NCBI GenBank assembly: GCA_036245525.1 | Contig: BTPG01000005.1 | Location: forward strand, 206,572,291-206,636,290 | Direction: 5' to 3' | DNA from: Semisulcospira habei | Lineage: Eukaryota > Mollusca > Gastropoda > Semisulcospiridae | Length of the DNA: 64,000 bases | In this document: positions 1 to 8,962 of the stretch, piece after piece | Layout of the letters: every line of letters begins with the position of its first letter | Position numbering within the stretch: position 1 is the first letter of the stretch | The notes under the pieces: model-generated | The model's input: the letters and a program-made list of their open reading frames with translations, nothing else | Databases searched by the model: none | Told to the model about the DNA's origin: nothing | Translations under genes and position numbers: made by a program

Positions 1-133
1 TATCATGGCCAAGCAGTTGAGTTTACTTGAGGAAAATGATGCCCCAAGTTGTGACGATCAGAAATGAAAGAGAGCACATCCCGTGGGTTGGCCTCCAGAG
101 TATGATGCGGAGGGCCTCGGTATATCCATAAGA

Positions 134-743
134 GCTTTTCTTAATTGGACGAACTTTTGATCGGCAAACCTAGATCGGAGAAGATCGGCGATCTTTTGGT
201 TTGTTTCTTAATTGAGGTTAAATGAACCTAGGCGAACTTCAGCAAACCAGGTTTGCCATGGTTCTCTTTTTTAACTGAAGTGCTTGATTCGGCGTACTTA
301 CTGTCTGCAAAGGTGTTCAAAATGGCTGCCGCTATGCCGCTTCGCGATTTGAACGATGTTTGTTTTTGTACTCCTTGCAGTAGCGACCCCACAAACAGCG
401 TTGCGCTTCCCACAAATCAATAAAAATAGGTCTTGTTCTTCACACGAGTGAAATATCGCCGTCCGCCATATTTGTTTGTATCTGTGACTGTCTTCTTATC
501 TCCAAAGCAGAAGAGGGTAAAAGTTTTGACCAATCAGAGAAAAGGTTCGCCTTCGTTTGCTCAACACGTTGAGCGAACCTTTTCCGACAGTGTATTATGG
601 TTTGCCGAGGTTCGTAAACTACTTCGAACTAGGTTCGCCGTATCTTTAGATAGTCCAATTAAGAACCAACCTGGTTCGTCCGAGATCGTGAACTGTAGTT
701 CGTCAGAGTTCACGAACTAAAGTTCGGTTAATTAAGAACATGC
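134..743. mobile_element. Foldback / MITE-like element, about 610 bp
   Basis: The two ends are imperfect inverted repeats: TTCTTAATTGGACGAACTTT near 138-157 and, read on the other strand, TTCTTAATTAACCGAACTTT near 719-738. The interior holds many diverged inverted copies of GGTTCG/CGAACC motifs. No convincing ORF. It lies upstream of the first visible OGFOD1 exon, presumably in an intron. Bases 1-133 hold only a possible MITE-A end at 1-20. Confidence 0.55.
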
Positions 744-848
744 TTAATGCCATCACAGTCACGTTGCTCTAGTCCTGAATTCACATAGACGTGTGAAGAA
801 AACTATCTCGGTAAGTGAAAGGTCCTCAAGTCGACATCGTCTTCCGTT

Positions 849-944
849 GGCCCGTACACAGCTGTGTGTGGACTTCCTCTGGCCCGTACACAGCTGTGTG
901 TGGACTTCCGCTGGCCCGTACACAGCTGTGTGTGGACCAGCTAA
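849..944. repeat. 32-bp tandem repeat, 3 copies, inside a palindromic element
   Basis: GGCCCGTACACAGCTGTGTG starts at 849, 881 and 913, an exact 32-bp period. Each unit contains the palindrome ACACAGCTGTGT. Related single-copy hairpins lie near 28295-28325 and 54290-54325. Confidence 0.8.
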
Positions 945-1050
945 GAATGACGTTGGCCTGAGGATCTATTGCTCACCGGGCATTCATGTAGAGAAGTGTG
1001 CACATTATATCACATACCATGGTATTCTGGAACACTGGGGCTTACCTGTA

Positions 1051-1265
1051 TTAACCCTTCTAGCCCCAAGGTCCCATTTCTCAAATTTTGGAGGTGTTGC
1101 CCAACGACTATGTACCAGTTGCAGGAGATGGGTTGACCATGATAATTCAAGGGTAGTGCCAGATTAGCTTGGCGCCTAAAGGCACTTAGCTAATCTGGCA
1201 CTACCTTTGAGTTATCATGGTCAACCCATCTCCTGCTGTAGGGATCTGGGGCTAAATGGGGTTAA
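1051..1265 (+). repeat. MITE-A copy 1 (TTAA-bounded hairpin)
   Basis: Begins TTAACCCTTCTAGCCCC and ends GGGGCTAAATGGGGTTAA. The core is a long hairpin, GATTAGCTTGGCGCC on the left and its near complement on the right. TTAA ends followed by CCC/GGG resemble piggyBac-type target duplications; the family assignment is inference because no transposase is present. Confidence 0.85.
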
Positions 1266-1335
1266 TCCTGTGTGTCCGTAATGGTTTTAGTCGCAATCAT
1301 CGCAACTAAAATCACTACCGACACGCAAAGGGTTA
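1262..1335. repeat. MITE-C copy 1 (short hairpin), shares TTAA with MITE-A copy 1
   Basis: Short hairpin with arms GTCCGTAATGGTTTTAGTCG and CAACTAAAATCACTACCGAC, ending CAAAGGGTTA. Its left TTAA is the right TTAA of the preceding MITE-A. Confidence 0.75.
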
Positions 1336-1470
1336 CGGTTTGCAACTAAAAAATGCAAGGTTAATCAAACTATAACCTTGAGCTATAACCTTGTTAGTGC
1401 CTTTGCCAGGGTCGACTCAGAATGTAAAGTGGTGACACTGAGTGAGATTTTGGTGCACGTTGTCTTGCAG

Positions 1471-1584
1471 GAGGATGTGTTTTTCAATTGGATAAACCCG
1501 ATCTACCTCAGTCCAGATATTCAAGCCGACGTCAAGGAACGATTTGAGGCAGAGTCCGAAATTGAACTGAGTGATTTCCTCAAA
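1471..1584 (+). CDS. OGFOD1: OGFOD1 exon a
   Basis: 114 bp, 38 codons, phase 0 at both ends, preceded by TTGTCTTGCAG and followed by GTAAGA. Encodes EDVFFNWINPIYL through ELSDFLK, the start of the C-terminal domain. Confidence 0.93.
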
Positions 1585-4500
1585 GTAAGATTTGTCCTTA
1601 TTTTGATCTCGTGATCATGTGGTGTAGCTTAAAGCTTGTCCCATAATGCACTCACTCAGTCCAACTAGATTAACCCCATCACTGCCAGTGGAACTCAAGT
1701 CCTGTTTCTATAGTCATTGTTCATGTACATTTAGCACTATAGAATCGCAGTGGTCCAAAGAATATGGATAACCATTTGGGTGTTGGTAGCGGTTTTGGTT
1801 GTGATGATTCCTGAAGGAATCATCGCCACTAAAATTGCTACCGACACCCAAAGGGTTAAACAATAGAATCAGCAAGGCATAGATCGTCCCGAGTCTCAGC
1901 AGAAAAGGAATGTTGAGCGAATGTACTTCATGCCTTGTGGTGGTCATGGACTGGCAGTTCGGTGCCATAAGAAATATATGTATATTGACAAGCAAAAAAA
2001 AAAAGCGTCATTTTTGGAATTGTCGGAAGCGCTTTAGTGTTTGCGATGATTCCCAAAAATGTGGCATTTCCTTTGCTCATCAGTAAATGTGGCATTTCTT
2101 TTGCTTGTCATTGTCAGTAAATGTGGCATTTCTTTTGCTCGTCAGTATAATTATGTTGTATAGCAGAACTTGTTGTGAGCGACCACCTTTTTTGCAAGAA
2201 CAAAGTGACCTCACAAGAAGTCTTAACCCTTTTTGCCCAACCCCCACCCAGGTCTGCCCTGGGGGACTTGGGTGGGGTTAACTAGTTTTTAGTTCCCAGG
2301 GTCACCCTGGTCAGTCCCACAGGGTGCATTTTCCCCTCTATTCTGGGGCATGTGTTTCTGTCTAGCCTTGGTCCATTCACCTGTATTTTCCTTTCTTAAA
2401 ACTCTCCCTACTGTCTGCGCTGCCTGTAGCTCTTGATATTGGATGTGTGTTGCTAAATGGTCTTAGGTTTATTTAGCGTATTAGACCGGCTGGCGACATA
2501 CATTCAATATTCTGTTTATTTTTTTTATTTTATTTTATTTTATTTTTTTCACAAGCAGTGCAGGCATGTCCTGAGAAAGTCTTGTTGCTGTCGGGACGTT
2601 AAGCAATGTACAACCAACCAACCTTTTTGCCCCAGGACCCTACAGCAGATGGCTTGACCATGATAATTCAAGGGTAGTGCCAGATTAGCTTGGCGCCTGA
2701 AGGTGCCAAGCTAATCTGGCAATACCCTTGAATTATCATGGTCAAGCCATCTCCTGCAACTGGTACATAGTCGTTAGGCAACATCTCCAAAATTTGAGAA
2801 ATGGGACCTTGGGGCTGAAAGGGTCAACGGGGAGGAACATGTCATGAAAAACCGTCATTCAGGTACAGCCGCCGGTCTTTAAAGACAGGTGGTCGCTCTT
2901 GAGGGTGGTCACTCTAAACAGGTTTTACTGTACCTATAGGTGCTTGCCTCCATCTATCATCTTAACCCATTTAGCTTTAACGCCCTACATCGGGAGATGG
3001 ATTGACCATGATAATTCAAGGGTAGTGCTGGATGAGCTTGGTGCCTATAGGCACCAAGTTCATCCGGCACTACCCTTGAATTATCATGGTCAAGCCATCT
3101 CCTTCAGCTGGCACATAGTCTTTAGGTGACACCTCCGAAATTTTGGAAATGCGCCCATGGGTCAAATGGGTTCAGTTTATTTCTTGAGCTCTTGCCTTTC
3201 CGTTGTCACTGCTCGTCTGTGTCCTCTCTACAGGAAGAGAAATACGATGAACTGGTAGCCGCCATTAAAGGAAAAAATGTTCCATGGTCTCACCGAGGCC
3301 CTGCCAACAAACGGTAAATGTCTTACTTACATTTTATATTGGCTCATGTTCGCTTTCTCTCGGCAGGGGAAGTTTGACCCCTTGTGCGTGCGGCTACAGA
3401 AACTGTGAATCCGTACCAATAACTGCATGCACATGGGCGTCAAGGTAGTTGAGAGCAATCTCTTTAAACACAATGTGCAGGCTGTCTTTTTGTATTCAGG
3501 TCATATGACGTTTGTGCGCGAGAAAGATTACCCCCAGAGGCGCAGACCTTGATGGAGATCATGCAGTCCGATGCCATGTTCCTACTGCTGAGTCAGCTTA
3601 CGGGTCTTCAGCTCCACGAGATGGCGCCACCATCCGACGACGAAGGAGCAGAAAACGGGGCGCAACCCAACGGGGACGCTTCAAGTATGACTGGCTATAT
3701 AAAAAATAAAAAATGCTTTTCGCCTCCATGCGCTCACAGCCACTGGTACCGGTGGTTGTATGCACAAGGGGTGTAACCCACTTAGCCCCGAGTCCCTACA
3801 GCAGGAGATGGATTGACCATGATAATTCAAGGGTAGTGCCAGATTAGCTTGGCACCTTCAGACGCCAAGCTAATCTGGCACTACCCTTGAATTATCATGG
3901 TCAATTCATCCCCTGCGATTGGTACACAGTCGTTAGGCAACGCCTCCAAAGTTTGAGAAATGGGACCTTGGGGCTAAAAGGTTAGTTAGTTATTTGGGTT
4001 TAACGCCGAGCAGGCAACTAAAGCCATCTCACAGCGGGGGGAGGGGGGGGGGGCTAAAAGGGTTAACTTGCCAGTGAATGCGGACCGTTTCTGAAATTTT
4101 TTTTTTTGTTTTTTTTGTTGTTTTTTTTGTTTTTGTTTTTTTTGGGGGGGGGGGGTATGAAACTGCCATGATAGTTCAAGGATTGTGCCAGATTAGTTTT
4201 GTGCTGCCCGAGGGAGTCACCTGTGTCAACACGTCTGGTAGATTTCAAGTCTTGCCACAACAAATGAAGTTTCTTTATTCGTTGCTTTTTGTGTTCTTCA
4301 GAAAGTGCCCCATCACGGTGTCGGTTGGAAGCACAAAGGTGGAAGCCAGGCGACTATACCCTGGTGCACGACACGGACTCTCAGGTCAATGAGGTGGCGC
4401 TGGATACTGCTCTCTTCATCAGCTGCTCAGGTATGCATACTGCCTCTTTCAGTTTTAACACAAACTACCGGAGATAGAGCCTCTATGACAGCTTAAGATT

Positions 4501-6920
4501 AGTGCCCGATTAGCTGAGCTGATCTCTGGATCGCTCACAATAGCTCAAGGGTGTACAGGCATTACCCTCGAGTCTTCATGGTTAATCCATCCCCCTGCTG
4601 CTGTGAATTATACATTATGTAGTGGAAATTCTGACTTTGACTTTAGGTCTTTGATTGCGAGAGTGAAGACTGTTGACTCTTAGTACATTGCAAAATGATT
4701 TTTCATCTTTCAACCTTTTTCATTTTGATTCACTACTGCTTGGAATCAATTCGACTATGATAGTTTAAGCCTCCGACGCCAAGGCATTTTGGCACCACCC
4801 TTAAACTAAAATGGTTGATCCATCTCCTAATCTATAATTTAGCCTTCATAGACAATAAGCAAATTTAATATGTTAATGTATGTAATGGGTTAATTGTCAC
4901 CTTTTATTTGCTTGCTTTTAACTAATAAATGATCAGTATATTTTGTGATTTCAGACTGGAGTCTTCACGCAGGTGGATACATTTCATACATCGCTAAAGG
5001 TGAAGATGAAGAGGTTAGTGGGCGTTTACTGTAGTTTATTTCATAAAACTGCTACTTTGAAACAGATTTTCGGGGAACACAAGACTTTTCTTTCATTTGT
5101 GCTCAGCATATTCGGCAAAACGGGTACTTTGATACAGATTTTCAGGCATTTCAGGGAATGCAAGATTTTTTTCCCCTTTCATTTTTGCTCGGCATATTCA
5201 GCAAATTCTGTCTATACCTGTTTATGGGTTTTATCATTTAGCATGCTGCCAAGGCTATCTTGTGACAGATTTGCAGGACAGATCTTCATGAGCCGCCACA
5301 AATTTGTGGAATCATGAAGAACTGTCTTGCAGGCACCATTTATGCATTCATCAGTCACATGAGGCCGACAGTCAGCAGGGCTTGAAATTAGCGGGGGCCC
5401 GGGGCCAAAAACCCGCAAAGTTGATTTCGGGCTCGGAAAGTTGAAAAACGAAGGGCCCGCTTGGCCCGCAAAATAATTCGTCTGCTACAGCTAGCTCTAC
5501 TCGGCAGTTTCGTATTTGGGCCAAGGGAAGCAACCCACACCGGTGCCCTCACTCACAGTAATAGTATTGCGTTTTTTTTTTGTTATTGTATTTTTAGTTT
5601 ACTTCTGTTAACTCAAGTGCACATAAGTGTAATATGAATAGATGATTGAAAAAAAAAAAAAAAGGGCAAAATCTGTTTAACTTTAGTTTATCAGGAAGAG
5701 TACTGTTAAGTTTAGTTCTCTTTCGTGGTTTTGTTCACCCCACCCGGGTCTGCCCTGGGGGACTTGGGTGGGGTTAGGTATTTTTTAGTTCCCAGGGTCA
5801 CCCTGGTCAGCCCCACAGGGTGGGTTTTTCTCTCTATTCTGGGGCATGTGTTTCTGTCTACCCGAGGTCCATTCACCTGTATTTGCCTTTTTTAAACTCT
5901 CCCTACTGTCTGCACTGCCTGTAGCTCTTGATATTGGATGTGTGTTGCTAAATGGTCTTAGCTTTATTTAGGCCCCATGTGTTAGGTTTATTTAATGTGT
6001 TTGACCGGCTGGCGACATACATTCAATGTTCTGTTTAGTTGGTTGTTTTTTTTTCACAAGCAGTGCAGGCACGTCCTGAGAAAGCCTTGTTGCTGTCGGG
6101 ACGTTAAGCAATGTACAATCAATCAATCGTGGTTTTGTTCTGAACTTTTGTGCATTGAGGTCAGATTTTTTGTTAGGTTACTCGTATTAAAAATTTAATG
6201 ATGTGTATTGTGCAATACTCAGTCACAAAACTGAAAAGTATTATACAAGAGACTCACTTGATTTTTTTTCTATTTTGTTTAATGGCCATTTCAGGCTCAC
6301 TAGTCACTGGAATATGTGTGTCACTGAATGTGTGTGTGTGTGTTTTTTCCCCTTTTTTGTTGGTAACGTTTGAAAGTGAAAGAAAAGGCAAATAAAAATG
6401 ACATCACTCAGCAAAATTGGAAATTCAATTGTTTTTATTTTAGATTATCAGACAAATTGTACTTTCTACTTATTATATTGTCAATAATTCTTTTGTTTTT
6501 TGTTTGCATTATTTTTCAAAGTTGGGCCCCGAAAGTTGCTTGTGGGCCCTCAAATTTTTCAATCAAGGGGCCCGGTGGCCCCCAAAGAAAAAAGTTAATT
6601 TCTAGCCCTGGTCAGGCAACATATACTGAGGAGCAAAAGAAATGCAACATTTTTGGAATCATCAGAAACGCTAAAGCAAAAGAATTGCAACGTTTTTTGA
6701 ATCATCGGAAACACTTTGTTGCATTTCTTTTGCTCCTCAGTATTTTTTTCCCCATTCCTTCCAGTTGCTGAGTGTATGCCCCACTTCAAACTCCCTGGCA
6801 TTGGTGTACAGAGAGGAAGAAACGATGCGCTTCGTCAAACACATCAACCATAAAGCCACAAAGGGGAAGGAATCACAGTATTACAGTGTCTCCGCAGTGT
6901 ACTACGAAAAACCAGAATAG
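1471..6920 (+). CDS. OGFOD1: 2-oxoglutarate/Fe(II) oxygenase OGFOD1 (prolyl 3-hydroxylase), C-terminal part, six exons
   Basis: Joined exons 1471-1584, 3234-3313, 3500-3684, 4302-4430, 4955-5013 and 6765-6920 give 240 residues plus TAG in one open frame. The protein starts at NWINPIYL and runs through WSHRGPANKR, LLLSQLTGLQLHEMAP, RWKPGDYTLVHD, GGYISYIAKGEDEE and NSLALVYREEE to FVKHINH, in the order known for OGFOD1 and yeast Ofd1/Tpa1. Known for the family: the N-terminal double-stranded beta-helix binds Fe(II) and 2-oxoglutarate and hydroxylates a proline of ribosomal protein uS12; the C-terminal domain has the same fold without metal ligands. Only the linker and this C-terminal domain are visible; the catalytic half lies upstream of the window. 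The acidic linker (PPSDDEGAENG) is much shorter than in vertebrates. Introns hold MITEs, two SINEs and a hAT-like element. No AATAAA was seen soon after the stop; ATTAAA occurs near 8170 and 8276, which is far away. Confidence 0.93.
1767..1859. repeat. MITE-C copy 2
   Basis: Hairpin with arms GGTAGCGGTTTTGGTTGTGA and CGCCACTAAAATTGCTACC around GATTCCTGAAGGAATC; the right end is AAAGGGTTAA. Confidence 0.85.
2010..2152. repeat. Degenerate mariner-type MITE with triplicated arm
   Basis: AAATGTGGCATTTCTTTTGC-like arms occur three times, each ending in CAGTA. A cleaner relative is at 6624-6742. Confidence 0.6.
2223..2826 (-). repeat. MITE-A copy 2, interrupted near its left end by a SINE
   Basis: TTAACCCTTTTTGCCC at 2223 continues after the SINE as the usual CAGATGGCTTGACCATGATA hairpin and ends GGGGCTGAAAGGGTCAA. 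Removing 2239-2632 restores a normal MITE-A. Confidence 0.85.
2239..2621 (+). mobile_element. SINE copy 1, TSD of 11 bp
   Basis: Flanked by the direct repeat CCTTTTTGCCC (2228-2238 and 2622-2632). 5' end CCCACCCAGGTCTGCCCTGG; 3' end GTCGGGACGTTAAGCAATGT followed by CAACCAACCAAC. About 383 bp, no ORF. Confidence 0.9.
2837..2935. repeat. Family-H hairpin fragment (GACAGGTGGTC type)
   Basis: Contains CGTCATTCAGGTACAGCCGC and a TCTTTAAAGA palindrome followed by ACAGGTGGTC. Related sequence recurs near 54110-54250, 54935-55095, 59826-59990 and 61190-62520. Confidence 0.5.
2962..3174 (-). repeat. MITE-A copy 3
   Basis: TTAACCCATTTAGC at the left and CAAATGGGTTCA at the right. The apex reads GATGAGCTTGGTGCC paired with GGCACCAAGTTCATC, a variant shared by both arms. 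Confidence 0.85.
3234..3313 (+). CDS. OGFOD1: OGFOD1 exon b
   Basis: 80 bp from CTCTCTACAG to GTAAATG. Encodes EEKYDELVAAIKG and WSHRGPANKR; the last arginine codon is split (CG|G). Confidence 0.93.
3500..3684 (+). CDS. OGFOD1: OGFOD1 exon c
   Basis: 185 bp between TGTATTCAG and GTATGA. Encodes MEIMQSDAMFLLLSQLTGL and the acidic linker PPSDDEGAENGAQPNG; ends with one base of the next codon. Confidence 0.9.
3773..4066 (-). repeat. MITE-A copy 4 with a 68-bp retroposed insert in its right end
   Basis: Hairpin centred near 3860. The terminal GGGGCTAAAAGG is duplicated (3970-3981 and 4050-4061) around an insert described separately. Confidence 0.85.
3982..4049 (-). mobile_element. 68-bp extreme 5'-truncated LINE/SINE 3' end with 12-bp TSD
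   Basis: TTAGTTAGTTATTTGGGTTT and AACGCCGAGCAGGCAACTAA match the 3' end of the RNase H-bearing LINE at 21243-21300 almost base for base. Flanked by the direct repeat GGGGCTAAAAGG. Confidence 0.8.
4085..4156. repeat. Homopolymer-rich T then G tract
   Basis: Long T-rich run followed by a G12 run, next to a decayed MITE-A/B half at 4160-4215. No gene. Confidence 0.7.
4302..4430 (+). CDS. OGFOD1: OGFOD1 exon d
   Basis: 129 bp between TTCTTCAG and GTATGC. Encodes CRLEAQRWKPGDYTLVHD and ALDTALFISC, the core strands of the C-terminal beta-helix domain. Confidence 0.93.
4480..4612. repeat. Decayed MITE-A-like hairpin
   Basis: Degenerate arms (TAGTGCCCGATTAGCTGAGC, GGCATTACCCTCGAG, ATGGTTAATCCATC). 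No clear TTAA ends. Confidence 0.45.
4709..4893 (+). repeat. MITE-B copy 1 (decayed)
   Basis: Left end TTCAACCTTTTTCATTTTGA, core GACTATGATAGTTTAAG and ACCCTTAAACTAAAATGG, right end GTAATGGGTTAA. Confidence 0.75.
4955..5013 (+). CDS. OGFOD1: OGFOD1 exon e
   Basis: 59 bp between GTGATTTCAG and GTTAGT. Encodes DWSLHAGGYISYIAKGEDEE. Confidence 0.92.
5376..6610. mobile_element. hAT-like non-autonomous DNA transposon, 1.2 kb, with nested SINE
   Basis: Ends are inverted: CAGGGCTTGAAATTA at the left and TAATTTCTAGCCCTG at the right. CAGGGCT-GAAATTA is a common hAT terminus. The flanks share GTCAG (5371-5375 and 6611-6615), shorter than the 8 bp usual for hAT. No transposase ORF. It fills most of the last OGFOD1 intron. 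Confidence 0.75.
5737..6127 (+). mobile_element. SINE copy 2, TSD of 13 bp
   Basis: Flanked by CGTGGTTTTGTTC (5724-5736 and 6128-6140). 5' CCCACCCGGGTCTGCCCTGG; 3' tail CAATCAATCAATC after the hairpin ACGTCC...GGACGT at 6071-6104. Inserted inside the hAT-like element. Confidence 0.92.
6624..6742. mobile_element. mariner-type hairpin MITE, TA-flanked
   Basis: TA-CTGAGGAGCAAAAGAAATGC at the left and GCATTTCTTTTGCTCCTCAG-TA at the right are near-perfect inverted repeats. The right end lies 22 bp before the last OGFOD1 exon. Confidence 0.8.
6765..6920 (+). CDS. OGFOD1: OGFOD1 exon f (last coding exon)
   Basis: 156 bp after CCATTCCTTCCAG. Encodes NSLALVYREEETMRFVKHIN and ends SVSAVYYEKPE then TAG. 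Vertebrate OGFOD1 ends with a similar YYE motif. Confidence 0.93.
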   Translation: MLSVCPTSNSLALVYREEETMRFVKHINHKATKGKESQYYSVSAVYYEKPE

Positions 6921-7137
6921 AAAAACGGCAGGTGCAGGAGGGGACAGCAACTGTGGGACCACAAAGGCGAAGGAGGCAGTGTTACACTGTCTCCACGGTG
7001 TACTGTGAAAAACTGGAATAGAGAAACGCCTCGTGTAGGTTGGGACTTGTAGACGTCAAACATCAGACCAGAGAGGGGAAGGAATCAAAGGACGTCGTCT
7101 TGGTTGTGTACTTTGAAAACCACAATAGAGAAAAGCT
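6849..7137 (+). repeat. Three decayed tandem copies of the OGFOD1 last-exon tail
   Basis: The segment GTGTACTACGAAAAACCAGA-ATAG is echoed at about 6999-7023 (GTGTACTGTGAAAAACTGGA) and 7109-7136 (GTGTACTTTGAAAACCACAA), each followed by TAGAGAAA. Upstream parts (CACAAAGG-GAAGGA) also repeat. Copies 2 and 3 lie after the stop codon. Confidence 0.75.
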
Positions 7138-7336
7138 CATTCAGCTCCGACGCACCACAGCAAGACATGGATTGAGCATGATGGTTCAAGGATGGTGCCA
7201 GAATAGCTTGGTGCCCATAGGCGCCAAGCTATTCTGGCACCACCCTTGAACTGTCATGCTCAATCTGTCTCTAGAATTGTAATATAGACCTTCAGAGGGC
7301 AACTTCAAAGTCTGGGGATTTTGGTCCTGGGCTATT
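7137..7336 (+). repeat. MITE-D copy 1
   Basis: Hairpin GGATTGAGCATGATGGTTCA ... CTGTCATGCTCAATC with apex AATAGCTTGGTGCC. Its flanks differ from families A and B (CCACAGCAAGACATGG; GACCTTCAGAGGGCAACTTC). Confidence 0.75.
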
Positions 7337-7420
7337 TTGGTTGTCGGCAGCGATTTTTGTTGCGATGATTCCAGCATGGATCATCATGACAAAAACTGCT
7401 ATCACTAGCCAGAAGATTAA
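7334..7420. repeat. MITE-C copy 3
   Basis: GTCGGCAGCGATTTTTGTTG ... GACAAAAACTGCTATCACT hairpin between a MITE-D and a MITE-A, sharing the TTAA at 7417. Confidence 0.7.
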
Positions 7421-7603
7421 CCCTTTTAGCCCCAGATCCCTACAGCAGGAGATAGCTTGACCATGATAATTCAAGGGTAGTGCCAGATTAGCTTGGCGCC
7501 TTCAGGTACCAGATCATGGTCAAGCCATCTCCTGCAGCTATTATGTAGTCGTTGGGCAACACCTCAAATTTGAGAAATGAGACCTTGGGGCTAAAAGGGT
7601 TAA
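7417..7603 (-). repeat. MITE-A copy 5, one arm deleted
   Basis: TTAACCCTTTTAGCCCC to GGGGCTAAAAGGGTTAA. The second arm is shortened to CCAGATCATGGTCAAGCC. Confidence 0.85.
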
Positions 7604-7860
7604 CCGAGGACTTTTGTTGTTGTGAATACAGGGTATCCTCATTGCAGGCACCAGTATATCGTAAAGTGGGCATCGTGCAGCACGGTCTGCGGCTCATATG
7701 TTGAGCAAAAGACCCTCAGGGTGTCCTCAAACCAGCTAAGACCGTTGCCAGCCTGAGGACCGTTTGCTTACCGTGTTCAGTGCCAGCCGACGCATCTTCT
7801 GTTTCTGCAGTCATCGTTGATTCAACACCAAAGGACCTTGGTGTCCCAGGAACGTGGATT
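7604..7860. other. Intergenic sequence, weak hairpin remnants only
   Basis: 7700-7790 has a decayed palindrome (GACCCTCAGGGTGTCCTC / GCCTGAGGACCG). No gene recognised. This is the region between the two convergent stop codons. Confidence 0.4.
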
Positions 7861-7980
7861 CAGGGTGATGTCAGCAAGAGGCATAGATCCTCATGAGCCC
7901 CCGCAACTGCGGGGGCTCATGAGGATCTATACCTCTTGCAGTTGGGTGGTGTTCACATTTTCTCAGCACTGAACGGGTTA
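7861..7980 (+). repeat. MITE-E copy 1
   Basis: Core palindrome ATAGATCCTCATGAGCCCCC, loop GCAACTGC, GGGGGCTCATGAGGATCTAT; flanks GCAAGAGG/CCTCTTGC; right end CACTGAACGGGTTA. Confidence 0.85.
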
Positions 7981-8299
7981 GCCTGTATAAATTCAGCACC
8001 ACAGTGAGGTCCGACTGTGTGGCTCCCAGGTACCGGAGGGTGACCCCTACAAGATGAAAATCTTGGCATTGTGAATAGGACCTTCACTCTGCAGGCATGA
8101 ATGGCAAATGTGGACGTGTACGTGTTAAAAAAAGCAGCATAAATGAAATGTGTGACCTTCAGCATTATGGCATTAAACACCCATTGGTGTAGGTATTTTT
8201 TACTTTATTTGGCAACGCTTTTGTACCATAAATTGTACACATGTAATCACTGTAGCTCATCATCCTATTCTCGTCATTAAACATTTCTCATCATTCCAA

Positions 8300-8790
8300 G
8301 ACGCTTGTCCAGTTGTTGTAGAGAGAGACACCGAGTGCGACAGTGCTTGCTACATATTCCCCAGCACTTTGGAAGCAGTCCTCGTGAAGATGATGCAGGC
8401 ATTTCCCTTCGACTACAGAACACTTCACCTCTAATCACCACAGCAAGAGATGGATTGACCACAATAGTTCAAGGGTAGTGCCAGATTAGCTTGGCGCCTT
8501 TCCACACGCCAAGCTAATCTGGCACTACCCTTGAACTATCATGGTCAATCCATCTCTGAGTGTGACAGAGCTTGCTATAAGCAGATTCCTCAGCACCTTG
8601 AAAGTAGTCCTCGTGAAGATAATGCAGACATTTTCCCTTCACTCTACACATTTCACCCCTTAGTGACCACAGCAAGAGATGGATTGACCATGATAGTTTA
8701 AGTGTATTACCAGATTAGCTTGGCACCTTTCCAGGTGCCAAGCTAATCTAGCACTACTCTTGAACAACCATTGTCGATTCATCTCCTGCA
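8300..8790. repeat. Tandem duplication of a MITE-A-like hairpin plus flank (about 230-bp period)
   Basis: GTCCTCGTGAAGATGATGCA (8381) and GTCCTCGTGAAGATAATGCA (8608) begin matching segments, each followed by ACCACAGCAAGAGATGGATT and a GATTAGCTTGGC hairpin (8443-8555; 8670-8790). The two copies have diverged. Confidence 0.7.
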
Positions 8791-8863
8791 GATAACACAC
8801 CGAGTCATCACAGACACCACTAGGTGTCGAATGACAACGCATTCACACACAAATACAACAGCT

Positions 8864-8869
8864 TTTATT
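8864..8869 (-). promoter_or_regulatory. Candidate POLR1A polyadenylation signal AATAAA
   Basis: TTTATT on +, about 95 bp past the POLR1A stop codon. Confidence 0.6.
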
Positions 8870-8880
8870 TCCACAGTCAT

Positions 8881-8962
8881 TCACAAGGTCGGAGGCTGTA
8901 GCTTTTCAAACAATCCACACTTTGCAAGGTTACTGGCTGCACGACTTAAAATGACCCACAAT
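8881..8962 (-). repeat. Echoes of the POLR1A C-terminal codons in the 3' UTR
   Basis: On -, 8881-8910 reads FEKLQPPTL-stop and 8921-8947 resembles VQPVTL. The real C-terminus just upstream is [13 protein letters not shown]. All three share CAGCC and ACCTTG spacing. Confidence 0.6.

Noticed and set aside
2239..2300. 5S rRNA origin of the SINE, because of ACTTGGGTGGG resembling the 5S C box
   Set aside because: Only 11 bases match, and no A box or other 5S sequence occurs upstream within the SINE.
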